DNA of 64,000 bases from Streptomyces syringium (GTDB lineage Bacteria > Actinomycetota > Actinomycetes > Streptomycetales > Streptomycetaceae), in contig NZ_JAGIOH010000001.1 in NCBI RefSeq assembly GCF_017876625.1, positions 2,294,001 through 2,358,000 on the forward strand, given 5' to 3'. Within the stretch, counting starts at the first letter, position 1, and every line of letters begins with the position of its first letter. Made by a program: the position numbers and the translations under genes. Under the pieces are notes generated by a model. That model saw nothing but the letters and a program-made list of their open reading frames with translations. It was not told where the DNA came from and made no database searches. Below are positions 24,288 through 30,918 of this stretch, in pieces.

Positions 24288-24878
24288 CTAATCGAGCACC
24301 TTGGTGACGACACCGGACCCGACGCCCTTGCCCCGCTCGCGGATGGCGAACCCCTGCCCCACCGCCAAGGGGACGGGCTCGGCGAGGTGGACGGCCATGA
24401 GCGCGTCCGTGCCGTCCCGGAGGAGGGTGTGGACGGGACCGCTCACGTCGGTGGTGCGGAAGTAGAACTGCGCCTCGCGCTTGCCGTGGGCGGCGAGGGT
24501 GTCGCCGCGGCCACCCTCGTCCTCGCTCAGGATGTGCGCTTCGGCCTCGAACCCGGCGTGCTGGGTGACGGTGCCGGGCGCGGCGACGACCTGTCCCCGC
24601 TGAATGTCTTCGGGCCGAAGCCCCCGCAGCCACACGGCGACGTTCTCCCCGGCCACCGCCTCGTCGAGGGCTTTCCCGAAGCTCTCGACGGCCGTGACCT
24701 CACCGCTCCCCGTCCGCCCGAAGCCGACGATCTCGACGTCGTCGCCCGGCCGGACGGTGCCGCGCTCGATGCGACCGGTGAAGAACGCGCCTCGCCAACG
24801 CTGACTGAAGACGTCCTCGACGGGCATGAGAAACGGTTCTACTTCTTGGTCTTGGTCTTGGTCTTGGTCTTTGCCCAC
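24288..24878 (-). CDS. EF-Tu domain II/III-only protein (no GTPase domain)
   Basis: 196 residues that align only with domains II and III of elongation factor Tu: EPFLMPVEDVF, TGRIERGTVRPGDDVEIVGFG, GENVAVWLRGLRPEDIQRGQ, EAHILSEDEGGRG, FYFRTTDVSGPVH, and the C-terminal FAIRERGKGVGSGVVTKVLD. The entire N-terminal GTPase domain (GxxxxGK, DxxG, NKxD) is missing, so it cannot act as a normal elongation factor. The first 13 residues come from a hexanucleotide repeat (DQDQDQDQ) that overlaps the 3' end of the upstream ALF-repeat gene in another frame; the ATG at 24827 is an alternative start. It could be a decoy or tRNA/ribosome-binding factor, or a decaying tuf copy. Confidence 0.75.
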   Translation of the reverse strand: MGKDQDQDQDQEVEPFLMPVEDVFSQRWRGAFFTGRIERGTVRPGDDVEIVGFGRTGSGEVTAVESFGKALDEAVAGENVAVWLRGLRPEDIQRGQVVAAPGTVTQHAGFEAEAHILSEDEGGRGDTLAAHGKREAQFYFRTTDVSGPVHTLLRDGTDALMAVHLAEPVPLAVGQGFAIRERGKGVGSGVVTKVLD

Positions 24879-25606
24879 GCCTTGGCCTTTGCCTTCGCGT
24901 TCATGTTCACGTTGACCGCGTCCTTGGCGCGGGCTTCGTACTGACCGGTGTCGAGGAAACGCCGGAGGTCCGCTTCGGTACCGTCCAAAGCCTTCCTCGC
25001 GGCCTTCTTCACGGCGGGACCGCCGGTGCCGCCGATCCGGGTCACGCTGATGCGGTAGTCGGTCAGACGGGCGAAATGCTGGCCTTCCTCGAGGAAGCGC
25101 CGGAGATCGTCCTCGTCACCCATCAACGCCTCCCTGGCCATCTCCTTCATCGTGGGACCGCCGGAAGACATAAGACGCGAGGCGCTGATGCGGTAGTCGG
25201 TCAAGCGCGCGAAGTGCTGGCCCTCGTCGAGGAAGCGACGCAGGTCCTCCTCACTTCCCCGCAACGCCTTCCACGCCATCTCCTTCATCGTCGGCCCCCC
25301 AGAAGACACGAGACGCGAGACCCGAAGCCGGTCGTCCGTCAGACGGGCGACCGGAAGGCCTTCCGCAAGGAAGCGGCGCATGTCCTCAGGAGTGCCGTCG
25401 AGCGCCTTCCGCGCCGCTTCCCGGACGATCTCGCCGGAGTTCTTGTCGGCGAGGATCGCGAGAATGGCAGCCCGATCGCCCGCCTCGTCAGGCGCCGAGG
25501 CGACGAGAGACTGAGGAAGCCCGGCCGCAGCCGCCGGAGAGGAGACCAGGACGGCCGGCGCGATCGCGGCAGCGGCGACGAGGGCGAGGACACGGGCGCG
25601 GTTCAT
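24839..25606 (-). CDS. Secreted ALF-repeat protein
   Basis: 255 residues. Signal peptide MNRARVLALVAAAAIAPAVL with cleavage near AAA-AG. The body consists of about four repeats of roughly 38 residues centred on A(R/W)KALxGxxEDLRRFLxEG followed by ARLTDYRISxSRL; this is the short ALF repeat of actinobacterial secreted proteins. The C-terminal tail is a Lys/Ala-Lys/Thr stretch (NAKAKAKAWAKTKTKTK) produced by a hexanucleotide repeat. ALF repeats occur in secreted proteins and polymorphic-toxin-like contexts, but no toxin domain is present here. The 3' end overlaps the EF-Tu-like gene by 40 bases. Confidence 0.8.
   Translation of the reverse strand: MNRARVLALVAAAAIAPAVLVSSPAAAAGLPQSLVASAPDEAGDRAAILAILADKNSGEIVREAARKALDGTPEDMRRFLAEGLPVARLTDDRLRVSRLVSSGGPTMKEMAWKALRGSEEDLRRFLDEGQHFARLTDYRISASRLMSSGGPTMKEMAREALMGDEDDLRRFLEEGQHFARLTDYRISVTRIGGTGGPAVKKAARKALDGTEADLRRFLDTGQYEARAKDAVNVNMNAKAKAKAWAKTKTKTKTKK
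24845..24868. repeat. Hexanucleotide microsatellite read in two frames
   Basis: Four perfect copies of CTTGGT on the plus strand. On the minus strand the tract encodes the Thr-Lys tail of the ALF-repeat protein in one frame and the Asp-Gln N-terminus of the EF-Tu-like protein in another. A change of one unit would alter both proteins by two residues without a frameshift. Confidence 0.85.
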
Positions 25607-25751
25607 GCGCTATTACCCACTTTTTCCGAGCAAGGAAGACTTTTCTCGTATCGTATGTCGATCAAGAAACGCCTGGTCGGCGGGGCCTGCCGCTCGACTT
25701 CGGGGCTGTCGTCCGCTCCGGCTTCGCACGTCGCGCGGTGTACCCCATCGG

Positions 25752-25945
25752 GTGAAAGCGGTACGGCAGGTCTATGTCCCGGAGTCCGCCAACGGCTGGG
25801 TCGGCGGCGGACAATTGCCGGCCGGCGAGTGCGGCGCGGCCACGGTCACTTTGGACTTCCGTCAAAGCGGCCCGTACTGGACCGGCAGCGAGTACGACAT
25901 CGACTCGGGCGAGCACACGTACCAGGTCGACGTGCCCTGCCCCGG
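25752..25945 (+). pseudogene. Fragment of a secreted-type protein gene
   Basis: This stretch has strong coding character (GC-rich third positions) and encodes VYVPESANGWVGGGQLPAGE and later TVTLDFRQSGPYWTGSEYD and VDVPCPG. There is no credible start or signal sequence, and after about 25945 the frame becomes a non-coding shadow. It looks like the middle of a beta-rich extracellular protein whose ends are lost. Parent family unknown. Part of the 25.6-26.5 kb remnant area. Confidence 0.35.
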
Positions 25946-25952
25946 GCTCCCC

Positions 25953-26147
25953 TCAACCGCCCCCGCCACCGCCCCCGTCGGAACTCACGCCCCCACCGGA
26001 GTCACCCGATCCGTCAGCACCGTTCGTGCCGTGGTCATCGCCATGCTCCGCATGCGACTCCCCGCCCACCTCGCCCTTCCTCCGTCCCTTCCTCTTACTG
26101 CGCTTACGCGCCGATTCCGACCCGGACTTCCTCGAGAACAGCCCCAT
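25953..26147 (-). CDS. Small highly charged protein, uncertain (64 aa)
   Basis: ATG at 26147 with GCGGAGG about 9 bases upstream. The N-terminus is strongly basic (GLFSRKSGSESARKRSKRKG), the C-terminus is Gly/Asp/His-rich and ends in a run of seven glycines. No recognised domain. The plausible ribosome binding site supports it, but composition this simple can arise by chance in high-GC DNA. Confidence 0.35.
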   Translation of the reverse strand: MGLFSRKSGSESARKRSKRKGRRKGEVGGESHAEHGDDHGTNGADGSGDSGGGVSSDGGGGGGG

Positions 26148-26241
26148 CCCCGCCTCCGCCCCGCACTGCGCAGCGCTCGTACGCTGTCAGCCTTCCCACC
26201 CAAACCGCTCCGAGCGGAATCCGCGCCGGCATGCGGAAGCG

Positions 26242-26437
26242 TCAACGGAGCGCGGCAGCGCTCTCGGGTGTCGAGGCGTCATGCCTCGCCCAGGGCTGGG
26301 CGAAGGCGAGCATGAGCAGCCCAGCGAGTACGGCGAACGCCTCCCACTGGGTCGCGCGCCCAGTGTTCCGGCCCGTTACCCACTCCCCTCGGATGATCGG
26401 CCACGACGCCGTACGGGCGACGCGTTTCCAAAGATCA
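26242..26437 (-). pseudogene. C-terminal fragment of a membrane protein
   Basis: An open frame after a stop near 26438 encodes GEWVTGRNTGRATQWEAFAV, then LAGLLMLAFAQPW (one membrane helix) and a short polar tail ending at 26242. No ATG, GTG or TTG start is available ahead of the conserved-looking part, so this is probably a truncated gene. It resembles small membrane proteins of actinobacterial mobile elements in general character only. Confidence 0.35.
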
Positions 26438-26476
26438 AAACGAAATTAACTGCGAATTCTGATACGCTTCAGGGCT

Positions 26477-26710
26477 ATGATCAGGAAGAAGGGCGAGGAC
26501 CTCACCCTCGACGCCGTGACTTCGGCGCGCGTCGCGTGGAAGAAGGCCGAGGCCGATTTCCACGCCGCCATCGTCCGCGCTTTCCAGGCCAAGCCCGTCC
26601 ATGGCCGCAAGGCGGAGATCGCCGGCGCTGCCGGCTTCTCCGACTCCCGCGTGCGCCAGATCCTCAACGAAGCCACCAAGGCCGAACAGGACAAGGGGCA
26701 AGCCGCGTGA
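26477..26710 (+). CDS. Small helix-turn-helix protein
   Basis: 77 residues: MIRKKGEDLTLDAVTSARVA, then an Ala/Lys-rich helix, and a C-terminal HTH (HGRKAEIAGAAGFSDSRVRQ, ILNEATK) of the sigma-70-region-4/Xre-like type. It is the first gene of a three-gene operon in which each stop overlaps the next start. The upstream region is notably AT-rich for this genome and lacks a strong ribosome binding site (only CAGGG). It is probably the DNA-binding component and autoregulator of the adjacent toxin-antitoxin-like pair. Confidence 0.7.
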   Translation: MIRKKGEDLTLDAVTSARVAWKKAEADFHAAIVRAFQAKPVHGRKAEIAGAAGFSDSRVRQILNEATKAEQDKGQAA

Positions 26711-27057
26711 GAGCTCACTCCGCCACACAGCGCCCCGCCGGTGTCCCTCCCATGCCCGAACGCAGCCCGAAAGCTCTCCGCGAAGCGATCGCTGCCCACG
26801 CTCCACAACTCCTTGCCGATTTCGACCGGCACTGGAAGCGGGACATCGCCGACACCTACGACCTCACGCCGGTCCCGGCGTTCATGGCCCGCTGGTGGAC
26901 CGAGTACGCCCTCGCCCGCGACCCCCGGCTGGACGCCCGGGTGTCCGACCTCGAGGATCGCGCCGCCGATGCAGACGACACCGCAGAGGCCCACGCCCTC
27001 CTCGAACAGGCCGCGCACCTGCGGCGAGAGGCCGGACACACGGAACCCGGCCAGTGA
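26707..27057 (+). CDS. DUF6247-like protein, probable antitoxin
   Basis: 116 residues from the GTG at 26707, which overlaps the preceding stop (GTGA); an internal ATG at 26753 (PERSPKALREAIAAHAPQLL) is an alternative. The core FDRHWKRDIADTYDLTPVPA followed by FMARWWTEYALARDP is the pattern annotated DUF6247 in Streptomyces, usually found beside a small RelE-like protein. The C-terminal third (RVSDLEDRAADADDTAEAHA) is a predicted coiled coil. By position it should neutralise the product of the following gene. Confidence 0.65.
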   Translation: MRAHSATQRPAGVPPMPERSPKALREAIAAHAPQLLADFDRHWKRDIADTYDLTPVPAFMARWWTEYALARDPRLDARVSDLEDRAADADDTAEAHALLEQAAHLRREAGHTEPGQ

Positions 27058-27356
27058 CCGATGACGGGTTTATGGGACCGCCGTGGCAGATCGACTACGT
27101 CGAAGGCGCCCGCACCTACCGCGACTCATTGCCCGTAGAAGTGAGGAGCACCTTCCGGGATGCCCTGCTGGACATCCTCACTGCCAAGGACCCCTACCGG
27201 CCCGGGGAACAGGTCCCCGTCGAACCCGCCAGGTCGACCCGCTTCCGAGGCCCCCATGTCCTCACCTTCGACAACGGTCGCGGATGGGCGCGCTTCGTCT
27301 TCATCCGTCGCACCGCAGACCCGCAAATCGTGATCGAAGAACTCTTCTGGCAGTGA
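27054..27356 (+). CDS. RelE/ParE-like toxin candidate
   Basis: 100 residues from the GTG at 27054 (GTGA overlap with the upstream stop). The compact fold, with two N-terminal helices (GARTYRDSLPVEVRSTFRDA) and then strands around RFRGPHVLTFDNGRGWARFV and QIVIEELFWQ, fits the RelE/ParE superfamily of mRNA interferases or gyrase poisons. The catalytic residues are not certain. The tight overlap with the DUF6247-like gene and the HTH gene upstream supports a type II toxin-antitoxin module. A non-toxic relative cannot be excluded. Confidence 0.6.
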   Translation: MTDDGFMGPPWQIDYVEGARTYRDSLPVEVRSTFRDALLDILTAKDPYRPGEQVPVEPARSTRFRGPHVLTFDNGRGWARFVFIRRTADPQIVIEELFWQ

Positions 27357-27398
27357 CCGCGACACCCTGATGCCGGCCTTCGCCGCCTGCCCTTGCCG

Positions 27399-27845
27399 CT
27401 ACTCGGACAAGATCCCCGCCTCTCGTGCGAGGCCCAGGGCCAGTTCCATGGCCCTGGGCCTCGCAGAGTTGCGCCCTTGAGGCTCACTGCCCCTCCCCCG
27501 TCGAGGAGCGTGCAGCTCTCGAACCGGACGGTGCCCATTTTCGCGCCGGCGAACTGGGCGCCGGTCAGATCACAGCCCTGGAACCGCACGTTGTGCATGT
27601 CGGCTGACTGGAAGTCCACGCCGGTCATCTTGCAGTCGGTGAAGGTGACGCCCTACTCCTGTGAGGCCGCGCGAGTGCGCAACCTGGGCACGGATGGCGG
27701 CGGGCTCCAGCTCGGCTACACGCGCGACGTGACCTGCCAACTCGGCGGCCTGGCGCTCGATCTCCGCGCGGGCGGCGGCCGGGTCCTCCCACGTACGCGG
27801 TTCACCGTTGGGGATGAACCAGTGACGAAGCCTTTGCCGAGCCAC
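27399..27845 (-). pseudogene. Broken pentapeptide-repeat protein gene
   Basis: The minus strand encodes pentapeptide repeats (VDFQSADMHNVRFQGCDLTG, AQFAGAKMGTVRFESCTLL, SLKGATLRG) interrupted twice. An in-frame TAG at 27653-27655 separates the N-terminal segment (VTFTDCKMTG follows it). A one-base shift after LRGPG moves the expected ending AMELALGLAREAGILSE into another frame, with its TAG at 27399. Upstream, RLRHWFIPNGEPRTWEDPAA may belong to a different decayed gene. Intact relatives form right-handed beta helices, some protecting gyrase. This copy should be non-functional. Confidence 0.6.
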
Positions 27846-27914
27846 CGTCCGATGCCGGAAGCCTTCATCGAGCGGTGATCTTCAAACCCTGCACACGCAC
27901 CGATATTTACGAGC

Positions 27915-28119
27915 TCATATTCCTTCATGCCTTGAAGGAATAACCCCTTTTACATCAGCTGGAACATTAACACCGTCGACATCGTTCAAAACAACCGGCT
28001 TACCCAAATCACGCAACAGCAAAATCGTTTCCGCTCTCGCGGGGCGCTCAAGCGGCAAGCCGTCTGGGGTTCGAGGATTTAATGAGGCTGATGGGGTCAG
28101 ATGGATCGGGTTGTGACAT
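27915..28119 (-). pseudogene. Probable frameshifted small gene in AT-richer DNA
   Basis: An ATG at 28119 opens MSQPDPSDPISLIKSSNPR and stops at 28048. A single frame shift near 28067 continues coherently as TPDGLPLERPARAETILLLR, DLGKPVVLNDVDGVNVPADV and KGVIPSRHEGI to a TGA at 27915. The combined product would be about 69 residues. Codons here use far more A/T at third positions (ATT, TTG, GTT, GAT) than the rest of the window, suggesting imported DNA. Family unknown. Confidence 0.35.
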
Positions 28120-28129
28120 CTCCACCACT

Positions 28130-28158
28130 TGCCGCAGCAAGGCCGAGCGACTTAGGCT
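28130..28158 (+). promoter_or_regulatory. Putative promoter of the small membrane peptide gene
   Basis: TTGCCG (28130-28135) and TAGGCT (28153-28158) are spaced 17 bases and lie about 55 bases before the ATG at 28212. They make a reasonable housekeeping-sigma promoter for the short gene that ends in a strong terminator. Confidence 0.35.
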
Positions 28159-28211
28159 AGCGCCCTACCGTTCATTACTTGTAAACATGAACGGACAAGG
28201 GGGCGGCGGGA

Positions 28212-28328
28212 ATGCATGCAGTCGTGGCAAAGCTCGCGCTTGCGGCGGGGGTTGTGGCGGTCGGCGCCCTGGTGGACAGGGGACCCGAGCTTCGCGAGGC
28301 ATGGAGCTCAGCACAGAACAGCACGTAG
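28212..28328 (+). CDS. 38-residue single-helix membrane peptide
   Basis: MHAVVAKLALAAGVVAVGAL continues as VDRGPELREAWSSAQNST. Residues about 4-21 form one hydrophobic helix, followed by a short charged tail. An AAGGGGG sequence lies upstream of the ATG and a 16-bp-stem terminator begins 8 bases after the stop, so this is very probably a real transcription unit. Its size and layout resemble small hydrophobic peptides such as type I toxins or phage/plasmid membrane peptides, but there is no sequence evidence for a function. Confidence 0.5.
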   Translation: MHAVVAKLALAAGVVAVGALVDRGPELREAWSSAQNST

Positions 28329-28336
28329 CAGACGTA

Positions 28337-28380
28337 TGACGATGCGCCTCCCAACCCCTTGGACGGGAGGCGCATCGTCA
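28337..28380 (+). terminator. Strong intrinsic terminator
   Basis: 16-base perfect arms (28337-28352 TGACGATGCGCCTCCC and 28365-28380) with a 12-base loop, placed 8 bases after the stop of the 38-residue gene. The stem is GC-rich; no long T tract follows. Confidence 0.8.
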
Positions 28381-28558
28381 GTGCAACGAGTCAACCCAAG
28401 CCCCGGACCAGGACACCCGGGCGAGGATGTCGCCGCACCCCCCTCCCAGGGCCCTGTGCTCTCAGACAGGCGCGAATCGCATCTACCACAATGGCGTGGT
28501 CGCATTCCGCCAAGACGCGGGTACCACGACTGCCATCACGGAAAGGACAGCAGCCCCC

Positions 28559-28804
28559 GTGGACTGGAACTCAGTCACATTACTCGCTCTTGGGGTATTC
28601 GGCTTCACTGGTCTATGCGTGATGCTCTCCATCTCGCTGCTGCGGCAACTTCCTGAACTATTCACCGCCTGGCACAAGGCGAGGGCTGCCTGGCGAAACC
28701 ACCACCGGAGGGATAGTCACGCAGCAGCGCAACAAAGCGCTGACTCCAAGGAACCCCCCTCAAGCGCTGCTCGCTCCGAGGATTCCAGCAATCACAGCCC
28801 ATAG
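28559..28804 (+). CDS. Small membrane protein with charged C-terminal tail (81 aa)
   Basis: From the GTG at 28559 (AAAGGA 11 bases upstream) the product begins with DWNSVTLLALGVFGFTGLCV and MLSISLLRQL, a single membrane helix, followed by a basic, then Ser/Glu-rich cytoplasmic or external tail (AWHKARAAWRNHHRRDSHAA). Further upstream in-frame starts would add a Thr-rich segment. A perfect hairpin terminator begins 10 bases after the stop. Family not recognised. It is the last protein gene before rnpB and belongs to the accessory patch. Confidence 0.5.
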   Translation: MDWNSVTLLALGVFGFTGLCVMLSISLLRQLPELFTAWHKARAAWRNHHRRDSHAAAQQSADSKEPPSSAARSEDSSNHSP

Positions 28805-28813
28805 GGCAAGCAA

Positions 28814-28853
28814 AAGGGCCTCTGACCCGCGGAAATGCAGGTCAGAGGCCCTT
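28814..28853. terminator. Hairpin terminator next to rnpB
   Basis: 14-base perfect arms (28814-28827 AAGGGCCTCTGACC and 28840-28853) with a 12-base loop. It lies between the end of the small membrane protein gene and the 3' end of rnpB on the other strand, and is followed by CTT in both directions, so it may terminate both transcripts. Confidence 0.8.
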
Positions 28854-28867
28854 GCTTCGGCTAGCCG

Positions 28868-29270
28868 GCGGACGAGACCGGCCTGTACGCCGGGTTCTGT
28901 CTCCCGTGGGCCTCGCGGCCCGCGGGGAGGCGGCCATCCATCTAGGCCTGCCGTTGCCGGCAGGCTCGTGCGGTCTACCCGCGGACTCGGGCGGGCAGCC
29001 CTCGATCGTCCGCGCAGGCCGTCTTGCGACGGCCCTCTTGACCTTGCTCCGGGTGGGGTTTACCTAGCCGTCCGAGTCACCTCGGACGCTGGTGGTCTCT
29101 TACACCACCGTTTCACCCTTACCGGAAGCCTCGCGGCCTCCGGCGGTCTGTTTTCTGTGGCACTGTCCCGCGGGTCACCCCGGGTGGGCGTTACCCACCA
29201 CCCTGCCGTGTGGAGCCCGGACGTTCCTCGGGGGATCCGAAGATCCCACGCGGCCGCCCGGCCGGCTCGT
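28868..29270 (-). ncRNA. rnpB: RNase P RNA (class A)
   Basis: On the minus strand the universally conserved elements are all present: GAGGAACGTCCGGGCTCC near the 5' end, CCGCGGGACAGTGCCACAGA and AAACAGACCGCC, GGTAAGGGTGAAACGGTGGT, GTGTAAGAGACCACCAGC, GGCTAGGTAAACCCCACC, CGGAGCAAGGTCAAGAGG, and CTAGATGGATGGCCGCC followed by AGAACCCGGCGTACAGGCC near the 3' end. The 5' CGAGCCGG pairs with the 3' end as helix P1. The RNA is the catalytic part of RNase P, which matures tRNA 5' ends. Length about 400 nt, as in other Streptomyces; the ends are accurate to a few bases. Confidence 0.96.
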
Positions 29271-29312
29271 CCGCCGTGTCGACCATGCTACCTGGCAGGC
29301 GTGACGTCCCCG

Positions 29313-30785
29313 TCACGCCGGGGCGAACCAGACCTTCTCCCGGCCCGGGGACGCCTCGATCAGGCGGACCCGCAGCCGGTGGCCCAGCGCGAGCGGGGGG
29401 CCGTCGCCGTCGCCCTCGACGTGGCCGACGACGGCCGGTTCGTACAGGTGCACCGTGCCGGCCGTCGGGCGGTCCTCGCGGACGTCGACGACGTACGCAT
29501 CGAAGACCTCGCCGATCCGGTGCCGCAGCAGCGCCGCCTCGACCAGGTCCACGCATTCGCGTTCGGTCCGCGCGGCGCGGCGGGCGCCGGTCTCCATTTC
29601 CTGCGGGAGGGTGTCCAGCGCGGACCGCACCCATTCCGGCGCGTCCGTGCCCGCGGCCGCCGCCAGGCACAGTTCGCCGGTGTAGCGGTCCACGAGGCGG
29701 CGCAGCGGGGCGGTGCAGTGGGCGTACGGGGCGGCGAGGGCGGCGTGGAAGGAGACGTCGGGGCTGATGGGGAGGGGGTGCACGGTGGGGCGGTCGCGGT
29801 CGAAGACCGTGTAGCCGGCGCCGCGGAGGAGGGAGGTGCACTCCTGGAGGAACGCCGCGTGCTGGGTGTGCTGGGAGTCGAGGGCCCGGAGGACGACGGC
29901 GTACGGCATGCCCTCGGGCCAGTTCACCCCGAGCGAGCGGGCGACGCGGCGCAGTCGTTCGACGGCGGTCTGGGGGGCGGGGGGCAGGGTGCGGAGGATG
30001 CCGGTGCCGGCGGTGAGCATCAGCTCGGCGGCGGCCATGCCGGTCATGAGGGAGATCTGGGCGTTCCAGCCTTCGGTGGGCAGCGGGGCGCGGTAGGCGA
30101 GGCGGTAGCGGTCGCCGCGCCGGACGACTTCCTGCTCGGGGACGTTGAGCGAGATGCCGCCGCGCGTCCGCTCCAGCTCCTCCCGGCGCATCCCGATCTC
30201 GCGCAGCAGCGACAGCGGTTCCTCGGCCGTGCCGGAGTCGACGGCCCGCTGGACGCCCGCGTAGTCGAGCTTGGCCCGGCTGCGGACGAGGGACCGGCGG
30301 ACATCGGTCCGTACGACTCGGCCGTCCGTGTCGAGGTCGAGCTGCCAGAGCAGGGCGGGGCGGGTGTGGTCGGGGAGGAGGCTGGCGGCGCCCTCGCCGA
30401 GTATGTCGGGGTGGAGGGGGATCCGTCCGTCGGGGTAGTAGAGGGTCGTCACCCGGCGGTGTGCCTCGGCGTCGAGGGCCCGGCCCGGGAGGACGAAGGC
30501 GCCGACGTCGGCGATCGCGTAGTACACCCGGAAGCCGCCGGCGTCGCGGCGGGCCAGGAACATGGCCTGGTCGAGGTCCATCGAGTCGGGCGGGTCGATG
30601 GTGAACAGGGGGATGTCCGTGGCGTCGTGCGCGGGAAGGCGGGGTCGCCGCGTGGCCTGCTCCGCCTCGCTGAGGGCAGCGTCGGGGAACTCGGCGGGTA
30701 CGTCCGACTTCGCACGCAGCTCGCGCAGCGCGGCGCGCAGGGGGGCGCCGTCCGTATCCGTCACATGTATGTGGCGACGGGGCAT
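29313..30785 (-). CDS. RNB-domain 3'-5' exoribonuclease
   Basis: 490 residues. The RNase II/R catalytic core is clear: DIPLFTIDPPDSMDLDQAMF carries the clustered Asp residues that bind Mg, followed by YYAIADVGAFVLPGRALDAE, RVTTLYYPDGRIPLHPDILG and, in the second half, SFHAALAAPYAHCTAPLRRL and DRYTGELCLA. It lacks the long N-terminal cold-shock and C-terminal S1 domains of RNase R; the C-terminus has only a short beta segment. It degrades single-stranded RNA in the cytosol. The ATG at 30785 begins PRRHIHVTDTDGAPLRAALR. It lies next to rnpB on the same strand. Confidence 0.92.
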   Translation of the reverse strand: MPRRHIHVTDTDGAPLRAALRELRAKSDVPAEFPDAALSEAEQATRRPRLPAHDATDIPLFTIDPPDSMDLDQAMFLARRDAGGFRVYYAIADVGAFVLPGRALDAEAHRRVTTLYYPDGRIPLHPDILGEGAASLLPDHTRPALLWQLDLDTDGRVVRTDVRRSLVRSRAKLDYAGVQRAVDSGTAEEPLSLLREIGMRREELERTRGGISLNVPEQEVVRRGDRYRLAYRAPLPTEGWNAQISLMTGMAAAELMLTAGTGILRTLPPAPQTAVERLRRVARSLGVNWPEGMPYAVVLRALDSQHTQHAAFLQECTSLLRGAGYTVFDRDRPTVHPLPISPDVSFHAALAAPYAHCTAPLRRLVDRYTGELCLAAAAGTDAPEWVRSALDTLPQEMETGARRAARTERECVDLVEAALLRHRIGEVFDAYVVDVREDRPTAGTVHLYEPAVVGHVEGDGDGPPLALGHRLRVRLIEASPGREKVWFAPA

Positions 30786-30918
30786 GGCACCGAGCGTAGG
30801 CGGGGTGCGGGCGGGCGGCACGGTGAGCGTGGCGGGCGGCGTTAGGCTCGACGGGGCCCTTGCCCGTTCCGCGCCGCCGACGGCGCGCGCGGGTGTACGT
30901 ACTGAAGGAGAAACGACC

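Noticed and set aside
24839..24878. CRISPR-like or minisatellite array
   Set aside because: Four six-base units without spacers are a microsatellite, not a CRISPR array; none was seen elsewhere in the window.
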